This document shows, piece after piece, positions 14,376 to 19,901 of a DNA stretch of 20,450 nt. Both the position numbers and the translations under genes were made by a program. Position 1 is the stretch's first letter, and each line of letters starts with the position of its first letter. Below the pieces are notes generated by a model, which was not told where the DNA came from, searched no databases, and saw only the letters and a list, made by a program, of their open reading frames with translations. The stretch spans positions 1 through 20,450 of the forward strand of contig CAILQE010000033.1 of NCBI GenBank assembly GCA_903836325.1, read 5' to 3'. The DNA is from an uncultured Candidatus Saccharibacteria bacterium. GTDB lineage: Bacteria; Patescibacteriota; Saccharimonadia; Saccharimonadales; UBA4665.

Positions 14376-15077
14376 TTATGCCTTTAATTGAGATAGGTTA
14401 TTTTTAATGTGTTCAATATTTAATTTATCTGAAGTAATCACATTTTCATCTAGTTTGAAATCACCGATTTTAGTACGCCTTAAATTAGACATTACAGCAC
14501 CGACATCCAGATCTTTGCCTATATCATCAACCAAACTTCTAATATAGGTTCCACTGCTAACTTCACAGGTCATACTAATATGTGGATATTTGTAATCTAT
14601 TTCTGTTATAGAGTATATTTTTATTTTTCTAGACTTCATCTCAACTTCAATATTATTTCTAGCTAAATTATATGCTCTTTGTCCATTGACCTTGAGAGCT
14701 GAATATATGGGAGGAATCTGATCTATTTCTCCAACATAACTATTAATCACACTCAAAACTTTATCATTTTCAGGCACAATATCGGATACGTCTTCTATTT
14801 CTGTTTCCATGTCGTATGAAGGACTTTTTTTACCAAGCAGCATTTCCACTTCGTAAGTTTTATCTAATTTACTTAAAGATTCAGCTTTCTTGGTATAGTT
14901 CTTACCCACTAATATGCCCATTAGCCCAGTTGCCATAGGATCCAAAGTTCCGATATGTCCAACTTTTACATTTTTTGGTCTTAGATTTAGTTCGTTAGAA
15001 ACTAAACCTCTCACTCTGGCAACAACGTCAAAAGAAGTCCAATCTTTTGTCTTGTCTACTAAAAGTAAGCCCTCCAT
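14376..15077 (-). CDS. truB: tRNA pseudouridine-55 synthase TruB
   Basis: The protein opens with LLVDKTKDWTSFDVVARVR and carries the TruB signature VGHIGTLDPMATGLM, with catalytic Asp46. IPPIYSALKVNGQRAYNLAR and SSGTYIRSLVDDIG follow. TruB makes pseudouridine at position 55 in the T-loop of tRNAs. At 233 residues it is shorter than usual (about 300) and seems to end right after the catalytic domain, without the C-terminal PUA-like domain. The ATG comes 10 bases after the stop of the DHH-like gene, with no clear Shine-Dalgarno, suggesting coupling. A ribF gene, often between truB and rpsO, is missing here. Confidence 0.95.
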   Translation of the reverse strand: MEGLLLVDKTKDWTSFDVVARVRGLVSNELNLRPKNVKVGHIGTLDPMATGLMGILVGKNYTKKAESLSKLDKTYEVEMLLGKKSPSYDMETEIEDVSDIVPENDKVLSVINSYVGEIDQIPPIYSALKVNGQRAYNLARNNIEVEMKSRKIKIYSITEIDYKYPHISMTCEVSSGTYIRSLVDDIGKDLDVGAVMSNLRRTKIGDFKLDENVITSDKLNIEHIKNNLSQLKA

Positions 15078-15087
15078 TAAAATCTGC

Positions 15088-16623
15088 TTATTTGCTCGGA
15101 TTATCTGTATTCATAGGGATTGGAGGAGGAACTGGTGGAACGGATGTATTATTGATTGGTGCTGGAATAGTGTTTACGGTTGTATTATGCAAATCATTAC
15201 CTAGCGGCATGGCATTTAGAGCCTTTATCGGTTCAGGGTTGGTAATATTTTCTGAAGACAAAACTTTATCAACCATATTTCTAGCCGTATCTATATGTGA
15301 ATCTTTGGAGGCTGGAGCTGTATCATTTACAGACGTCTGATTTTGATCATTTAACTGAGTAGTGTCGACTGGAGGCTTCCAATTGTCTGGTGGTGCTGTA
15401 AAGTTTTGATCTGGTTGAATAGTAGTTTTTGGATTACTAATAAAACCTTTTTCTTCATTACTGGAAACCGTAAGATTGGTCAATGGATCGGTAGAAGGAT
15501 CATAGCCTTCTGGCTTACTGTTGGCCGTTAAAATACTTTCGTTGATAGGTGCCTGAGTCATAAATTTTGAATCTGGTCCCACATAAAGATCAGGGTCCCT
15601 ATATCCATTATCTGTTTTCTGGGGGACCATGTCCTGACTGATTGCCGCTGTGTTATTAATCTCACTTTTTAACTTATTGATACTGTCTTCAAAAACTGGT
15701 GCCGGTAATTTATCTGGTTGAGGTAAATTAGCAGGAGGTACTTGGCTGGAAATATTGGGTTCTGGCTTGAAATTAGGGCTAGGCTGTAATACTTTATTAA
15801 CTTTTTCCTGAATAGTGCCTTGTTCTTGATGAGTAATATTAATCGTGTTAGCAGCTACATTTGGGTTTGGTGCAACCACATTAGTTTCTTTTAATGACGA
15901 TGTTACTAGTTGTTGATCTGCTCCCGCAGCCATAAGTTCACCTGCTACTGCCATAGTTCTTGGAGAGGTTTTATTATTTGAGAATCTATTAGTTTCAGCA
16001 ACTATGCCAGTTAATAGCGCTGTTGCCACCTGATCATTAACAAGATTATCCCCTGCTGCTTTCGCTAAATCATAAACTAACTCAGATAAACTACTAGCCT
16101 GTGGATCAATCCAATTAATTGAACCCATGGATCCTTGACCAACCGTATTTATGGTAGAGACAGTTGCATCATGCAATATTCTTCCATGCGAAGTAATAGC
16201 TTCATCTAGGTCCTTTTGCTCTTTAACTCCAAGACCTATTACTAACTCAACGTTAAAATCTCCTTGCGAGAAGTTTAAATCATTATCAGATAATGAAGTT
16301 CTATATGGAGTAATAAAAATCTTGACCACTTTATCTTCAACTTTATATCTAAGCTTATCTGCCTTACTTCTATCTAGGGATATTATAAAATCTCTCAGTG
16401 AATCAGTATTTGTTTCGATAGTTTCTTTAGGTCTAAGAAATTCTATGGTAGAAGGCACTACTCCGCTGAATACCGCTGAACCGTGTTTGTTCATCTTGTT
16501 AATTACAAGGGTTAAGCCGATTAAAGCTGCCAATTGATCTACTGTAGGATTTTTAGATACAGTTACTAAGACAGTATTTGCTGTCTTAAGTCTTTCTAGA
16601 ATGGCTGTTTTTGGATTATCCAT
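15088..16623 (-). CDS. Degenerate DHH/NrnA-like protein with long disordered tail
   Basis: The first ~245 of 511 residues follow the DHH phosphoesterase fold of NrnA. VSKNPTVDQLAALIGL (22-37) stands for the HxNPDGDAxGS motif, ELVIGLGV for the second Asp motif, and RILHDATVSTIN (148-159) for IDHHxxN. SINWIDPQASSLSELVYDL matches the StxE helix, and LLTGIVAETNRF (203-214) the GIxTDTGxF motif. Most metal-binding residues are replaced, so nanoRNase or pAp phosphatase activity is unlikely. The DHHA1 substrate-binding domain is absent. From about 246 the sequence is Pro/Asn/Thr/Gln/Ser-rich, low complexity, and lacks Cys and hydrophobic helices. It lies directly before truB, the usual place of nrnA. 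A strong promoter with a ~28-base leader precedes it. Function unknown; a structural or RNA-binding role is a guess. Confidence 0.75.
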   Translation of the reverse strand: MDNPKTAILERLKTANTVLVTVSKNPTVDQLAALIGLTLVINKMNKHGSAVFSGVVPSTIEFLRPKETIETNTDSLRDFIISLDRSKADKLRYKVEDKVVKIFITPYRTSLSDNDLNFSQGDFNVELVIGLGVKEQKDLDEAITSHGRILHDATVSTINTVGQGSMGSINWIDPQASSLSELVYDLAKAAGDNLVNDQVATALLTGIVAETNRFSNNKTSPRTMAVAGELMAAGADQQLVTSSLKETNVVAPNPNVAANTINITHQEQGTIQEKVNKVLQPSPNFKPEPNISSQVPPANLPQPDKLPAPVFEDSINKLKSEINNTAAISQDMVPQKTDNGYRDPDLYVGPDSKFMTQAPINESILTANSKPEGYDPSTDPLTNLTVSSNEEKGFISNPKTTIQPDQNFTAPPDNWKPPVDTTQLNDQNQTSVNDTAPASKDSHIDTARNMVDKVLSSENITNPEPIKALNAMPLGNDLHNTTVNTIPAPINNTSVPPVPPPIPMNTDNPSK

Positions 16624-16657
16624 TTTAAATATTTTTATTTTTAGTATTTATACCGGT

Positions 16658-16686
16658 ATTTTACCATAAATTGTTTATGCTTTCAA
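16658..16686 (-). promoter_or_regulatory. Promoter for the DHH-like gene and truB
   Basis: On the minus strand TTGAAA (16681-16686), a 17-base spacer and TAAAAT (16658-16663), preceded by TGG, give both a -35 and an extended -10. The leader would be about 28 bases, AT-rich, without a Shine-Dalgarno. A 10-bp palindrome ATACCGGTAT (16650-16659) covers the expected transcription start and could be an operator. Confidence 0.7.
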
Positions 16687-16699
16687 GGGATGATACATT
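16671..16699 (+). promoter_or_regulatory. Possible promoter for the DUF3592-like gene
   Basis: TTGTTT (16671-16676), a 17-base spacer and TACATT (16694-16699) preceded by TGA form a plausible promoter on the plus strand. It overlaps the -35 of the divergent promoter, so the two may exclude each other. Its start point near 16706 lies downstream of the most upstream ATG (16690), favouring a later start codon. Confidence 0.4.
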
Positions 16700-16725
16700 T
16701 ATTTTATATAAATAAAAAGAATAAT

Positions 16726-17442
16726 ATGTTCTACACAAATATGAGAGATAACGCCAAGAGTTTCTTAGCAAAATATGAAGGCAAAGACACTGCATCAATG
16801 GCAGCAGCAGAACAAGCTATTGGGGGCTTATTAATTTTAGATGGCTTTATAGGAATGCCCCACCCTCTAAGTGGCAAGAAAAGATCTTCAATTTTTGGTA
16901 ATTTCATAGGTATTTTATTTGGAATTGCTCTTTTATTCGCTCCTGCTCTATATAGTCATAGTGCTCAGGCTAAAATGACTGCAACAACTACTGGAACTGT
17001 AGTTGCCGTTTCTCAACCTCAGATAAATTCAACTACAGATTCTAATGGAAAAACTAATACTACCTCCACCTGTAGTTTGAGCGCTAAATATACTGTAAGC
17101 GGACAAGAATATACTCAGACATCATACAGTTCATCTAGCTCTAACTGTAGTCTCATAGCTAATAGCGCAGTTACAGTAAATTACAATCCTAGTAATCCTG
17201 GATCATGGGATACAAACGTAAAAGGACTTAAAGGTGCGATGAAATACGTTCAATGGGGCGGTATTTTCTTAATAGTAATTAGCTCTATAGGCTTTCTATT
17301 TAGATTATTTACTATCTGGTTTGGATGGAGATTACTGCAAAGAGGACGAAAACTTGCCAAAACATTACCTAATGGCGGCAGCTTAGCTTCAATGATAAAA
17401 AAGATTCGTGAAGAATTCAGTAAAAATGTATTTGGGGTTTAA
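16726..17442 (+). CDS. Two-helix membrane protein with DUF3592-like external domain
   Basis: With the ATG at 16726 the protein has 238 residues. A hydrophilic N-terminus (RDNAKSFLAKYEGKDTASMAAAEQ) is followed by a first helix (about 56-75, FGNFIGILFGIALLFAPALY). An external part of about 100 residues then shows TGTVVAV at the start, KYTVSGQEYTQTSY and VNYNPSNPGSWDTN at the end, and two Cys (116, 141) that could form a disulphide. This pattern (GTVxxV ... YxVxGxxY ... VxYxPxNP) is typical of DUF3592. The second helix is at about 175-203. The cytoplasmic end is basic. An upstream ATG at 16690 would add 12 residues and an ATG at 16741 would remove five. Function unknown; nothing around it suggests one. 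Confidence 0.75.
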   Translation: MFYTNMRDNAKSFLAKYEGKDTASMAAAEQAIGGLLILDGFIGMPHPLSGKKRSSIFGNFIGILFGIALLFAPALYSHSAQAKMTATTTGTVVAVSQPQINSTTDSNGKTNTTSTCSLSAKYTVSGQEYTQTSYSSSSSNCSLIANSAVTVNYNPSNPGSWDTNVKGLKGAMKYVQWGGIFLIVISSIGFLFRLFTIWFGWRLLQRGRKLAKTLPNGGSLASMIKKIREEFSKNVFGV

Positions 17443-17460
17443 TTGTTAACTGATTAACAC

Positions 17461-17489
17461 TTTACAAATATTGTAAAAAATAATATATT
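17461..17489 (+). promoter_or_regulatory. rpsT: rpsT promoter with overlapping 7-3-7 inverted repeat
   Basis: TTTACA (17461-17466), a 17-base spacer and TATATT (17484-17489) make a good promoter for rpsT, with a leader of about 16 bases carrying the Shine-Dalgarno. A perfect inverted repeat TTTACAA-ATA-TTGTAAA (17461-17477) covers the -35 box and part of the spacer. This is a typical place for a repressor site. Confidence 0.65.
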
Positions 17490-17511
17490 ACTCACATAAT
17501 AAAGGAAAAAA

Positions 17512-17838
17512 ATGCCAATAATTAAATCAGCAAAAAAGAGAGTGAAAGTTGCTAAAAAAGCTACTATCCGAAACGCTAAGACTAAGAGAAACTTAAAGTC
17601 GGCACTAAAGGTTTTCAGAAGTGGATTAACTCCTAAATCTTTAAGAGACGCTCAAAGTTCTATCGACAAAGCAGCAAAGAAAAATGTAATTCACAAGAAT
17701 AAGGCTTCAAGATTGAAAAAGCGAGCCGCTGCTCAAGCTAAAGCTGGTGGCGTTAAACCATCAAAGTCAGTTGCCAAAAAAGTAGCTCCAAAAAAGACTG
17801 TTAAAAAAGTAGCTCCCAAAAAAGCTTCTAAGAAATAG
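17512..17838 (+). CDS. rpsT: Small-subunit ribosomal protein S20 with lysine-rich tail
   Basis: The first ~85 of 108 residues are a normal S20: MPIIKSAKKRVKVAKKATIRNAKTKRNLKSA-like basic helix, then DAQSSIDKAAKKNVIHKNKASRLKKRAAA. S20 is a primary 16S rRNA binder at the base of the 30S. The tail (86-108) adds a Lys/Ala/Pro extension with KKVAPKK twice. The Shine-Dalgarno AAAGGA is clear. The gene is convergent with holA: its last 11 bases overlap the end of holA on the other strand, and its terminator lies inside holA. Confidence 0.96.
   Translation: MPIIKSAKKRVKVAKKATIRNAKTKRNLKSALKVFRSGLTPKSLRDAQSSIDKAAKKNVIHKNKASRLKKRAAAQAKAGGVKPSKSVAKKVAPKKTVKKVAPKKASKK
17776..17823 (+). repeat. 21-bp near-identical direct repeat in the rpsT tail
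   Basis: The stretches 17776-17796 and 17803-17823 both encode KKVAPKK. They differ by a CCA/CCC and an AAG/AAA codon, suggesting that the S20 tail grew by a small in-frame duplication. Confidence 0.7.
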
Positions 17839-18745
17839 ATAGCAAGTAGTTTTTCAAAACCTCATCAAGATTAAATGATGAGGTTTTTATTTTATAATCA
17901 ATATCACTTAACTCTGAGATTAGTTCAACTAACTTAGAATAATCAATCTTATTAATAAGTTTCTTAGTATTAGATATTGTGTAAGGACTTAGTTTTGATA
18001 CTTCCATTAATTCATCTTGTCTTAGATTTTCGCCGAGCACCACAAATGCCAGATTAGTTAGCTGCCAAGATATCATAGATAAAATTAATTCTGGTTCAAC
18101 TTTTAAGTATCTCTGCTCGTCATACAGCTGAAGTGTGCGCTTCTTATTTCCTTCAAATGCAGAGTTTAATAAATCAAATATTTTACTATTAATTGATTGG
18201 TCCGTTAGTTCGTTGATTTCTTTTTTTGTAATCTCATTTCCCAGAAGCATTAATTTATCTAATTCATTTTTTAACAAAAACTGGTCATCCCCTACTCTAC
18301 TTATTAAATAACTTAGATCGTTATTTGAAATTTCTACTTTATTTTTATTGAGATATGACTCAGACCATCTTATTAAGTCGTATCCAGATAATTTCTTATA
18401 TTCTTTAAAGTTGCCTTGCTTCTTTAAGGTTAAATAAAGACTCGAACGCTTATCTATACCTTTTGCAATAATAATAAGCTCTAGTTCAGTATCTAGGTTT
18501 TTGAATATCTCTTTGATTTCATCTCCAATATTTTTTATCTTGTCTAAGTCTTGAAGAATAATTATCCGTTTACTTGTAAAAAACGACAATGTGCTAAGGT
18601 TCTCTTTCAATTGATCTAGGGTCAAACTATCTCCATCTAATTTTTCAATATCGAAATCCCTGTTAGTACTATTGAAAGTATTAATCAAATTACTAACTTC
18701 AGATTTTATTAAAAAATCATTGTCTCCAGTAAAGATATAAATCAT
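17828..18745 (-). CDS. holA: DNA polymerase III delta subunit
   Basis: The 305 residues match HolA in length and order. They start MIYIFTGDNDFLIKSEVSNLI (compare LYLLxGxExFLxxE) and continue with FFTSKRIIILQDLDKI, a sensor-like region, LKNELDKLMLL (DxELxKLxL pattern) and a helical C-terminal collar domain. Delta opens the sliding clamp within the clamp-loader complex. The ATG lies 14 bases after the fpg stop. The upstream AGGA is about 12 bases from the ATG, farther than ideal. The 3' end overlaps rpsT by 11 bases, and the final codons contain the rpsT terminator. Confidence 0.92.
   Translation of the reverse strand: MIYIFTGDNDFLIKSEVSNLINTFNSTNRDFDIEKLDGDSLTLDQLKENLSTLSFFTSKRIIILQDLDKIKNIGDEIKEIFKNLDTELELIIIAKGIDKRSSLYLTLKKQGNFKEYKKLSGYDLIRWSESYLNKNKVEISNNDLSYLISRVGDDQFLLKNELDKLMLLGNEITKKEINELTDQSINSKIFDLLNSAFEGNKKRTLQLYDEQRYLKVEPELILSMISWQLTNLAFVVLGENLRQDELMEVSKLSPYTISNTKKLINKIDYSKLVELISELSDIDYKIKTSSFNLDEVLKNYLLSIS
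17856..17887 (+). terminator. rpsT intrinsic terminator inside holA coding sequence
   Basis: AAAACCTCATCA (17856-17867) and TGATGAGGTTTT (17876-17887) are exact complements: a 12-bp stem with an 8-base loop. T-rich sequence (TATTTTAT) follows on the plus strand. It begins 17 bases after the rpsT stop codon, the right place to end rpsT transcription. The same bases encode the holA C-terminus (FNLDEVLKN) on the other strand. Confidence 0.85.
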
Positions 18746-18759
18746 CCTTTTATATTATC

Positions 18760-19629
18760 CTATATTCTCTGGCAATTGGGGCATAAATGAGTTCCCCTTC
18801 CAGCGGCTCTTATTTTTATAATAGTCTTTCCACATCTATAACACTTCTTACCTTCTCTTCTAAATACTTTAGCGAAGCTAATATAGCTTCCTTTCTTACC
18901 TTCAGCATCTACATAATTTCTATCTGTTGAGCCACCCTTTTCAATAGATGTATTTAGAACTTCTATAATACTTTCATATAAGGCACGTTGTTTTGCTTCT
19001 GATATTTCTAATACTTTCTTCAAAGGATGTATTTTAGCCATCCATAAACTTTCGTCGGCATAGATATTTCCTATGCCCGCAATTACTTTCTGGTCCAATA
19101 AAACTGCTTTTATTTGTGAATTGGCCCTGTTCTTCATACGAGCTTTAAAAATTTTATAAGTAAAATCTTGGCTCAGTGGTTCTGGTCCCATTTTATTTAA
19201 GAAAGGAATTTGATTAATTTTAGAGTTTTCAGAAATGTTAATGAACCCGAATTTTCTTTGATCATTAAAAAAAAGTCTTGAACCATTATCTAATTCCATA
19301 ATGACTCTTGTAGACTTATCAGGTAATTTACCGATTAAAGAATCGTTTGGATGTCCTGCACCGAATCTATATGATTCAGAACGGTAAACCATTTGTCCAG
19401 TCATCCTAAGATGAATAAGTAAACTTCTACTATTATCTAAACCAATAATCAGTAACTTGCCTCTTCTACCGATAGAAACTATTTCGTGATTTTTAATACT
19501 ATTGTTTATTTCATTATCAGTTATTGGAAGAGATTTTTGCCAATCTGAACTAATGTTAATTATCTTTTTTCCAACAATTAACTTTTCCAGCCCCCTTCGC
19601 ACAGTCTCTACTTCAGGCAACTCTGGCAT
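18760..19629 (-). CDS. mutM: Formamidopyrimidine-DNA glycosylase (MutM/Fpg)
   Basis: This 289-residue protein starts MPELPEVETVRRGLEKL, with the catalytic Pro2 and Glu3 exposed after Met removal. It continues with GRRGKLLIIGL (Lys in the DNA-binding beta hairpin), LLIHLRMTGQM, FNDQRKFG and VIAGIGNIYADESLW (helix-two-turn-helix). The C-terminal zinc finger has CYRC and CPNC (263/266/283/286). Fpg removes 8-oxoguanine and other oxidised purines and nicks the site. Length is normal to slightly long. The Shine-Dalgarno GAGGAG lies only 2 bases from the ATG. Only 35 bases separate its ATG from the divergent 78-residue gene. holA follows directly. Confidence 0.97.
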   Translation of the reverse strand: MPELPEVETVRRGLEKLIVGKKIINISSDWQKSLPITDNEINNSIKNHEIVSIGRRGKLLIIGLDNSRSLLIHLRMTGQMVYRSESYRFGAGHPNDSLIGKLPDKSTRVIMELDNGSRLFFNDQRKFGFINISENSKINQIPFLNKMGPEPLSQDFTYKIFKARMKNRANSQIKAVLLDQKVIAGIGNIYADESLWMAKIHPLKKVLEISEAKQRALYESIIEVLNTSIEKGGSTDRNYVDAEGKKGSYISFAKVFRREGKKCYRCGKTIIKIRAAGRGTHLCPNCQRI

Positions 19630-19651
19630 AACTCCTCTTTCTAAAACAGTT

Positions 19652-19657
19652 TATAAT
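19652..19657 (+). promoter_or_regulatory. -10 box placing the 78-residue gene's transcription start at its ATG
   Basis: A perfect TATAAT is followed by 7 bases (ATATTCA) and the ATG at 19665, the same spacing as at ychF. No Shine-Dalgarno or -35 box is visible, and a leaderless mRNA is expected. On the minus strand the same AT block (TATATTATA) is a likely -10 for mutM. Confidence 0.5.
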
Positions 19658-19664
19658 ATATTCA

Positions 19665-19901
19665 ATGGACGATATTAGTAAGATTTTATCAAATAAAACA
19701 GTTAAAGCACCAAAAGAAATTGATCTTCTAAAAAAATTTATTAAAAATAAATACGACGAAGACATAAAAGTAACTGTTAAAAATAATGCTTTTTTAGTCG
19801 AAGTAAGCAAATCGGCTCTAGCAAATGCTATTAGATATGATTTTTCAGAAATAAGAAAAAATATCACTGATAAAAAAATTATTATAAGAACTACTAGATA
19901 G
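19665..19901 (+). CDS. Small 78-residue protein, weakly DUF721/DciA-like
   Basis: The protein has an N-terminal helix region (MDDISKILSNK, then IDLLKKFIKNKY), a strand pair (IKVTVKNNAFLVEVS), a helix (SALANAIRYDFSEIRKNI) and a last strand (KIIIRTT). The strand-turn-strand-helix-strand order, with 'LxVxVxxxxxAxxIRxxxxEI', resembles the C-terminal part of DUF721 (DciA helicase-loader-like) proteins. The match is too weak to claim. No membrane helix, signal or Cys. It is divergent from mutM with a promoter that suggests a leaderless mRNA, and its last 8 bases overlap the end of the next gene on the minus strand. Base use is like the rest of the window. Confidence 0.75.
   Translation: MDDISKILSNKTVKAPKEIDLLKKFIKNKYDEDIKVTVKNNAFLVEVSKSALANAIRYDFSEIRKNITDKKIIIRTTR

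Noticed and set aside
14914..15340. Two overlapping plus-strand ORFs opposite truB and the DHH-like tail
   Set aside because: They mirror real minus-strand genes. The Gly/Ile-rich hydrophobic translation comes from antisense reading of Pro/Asn/Thr codons.
16151..16537. 128-residue plus-strand ORF opposite the DHH-like domain
   Set aside because: The opposite strand clearly encodes the DHH-like fold and has a strong promoter; this frame has no start signal.
19613..19867. 84-residue hydrophobic minus-strand ORF opposite the 78-residue gene
   Set aside because: It runs across the mutM start and promoter region. The plus-strand frame has a -10 box, balanced composition and a fold-like strand/helix pattern, so that strand is preferred.
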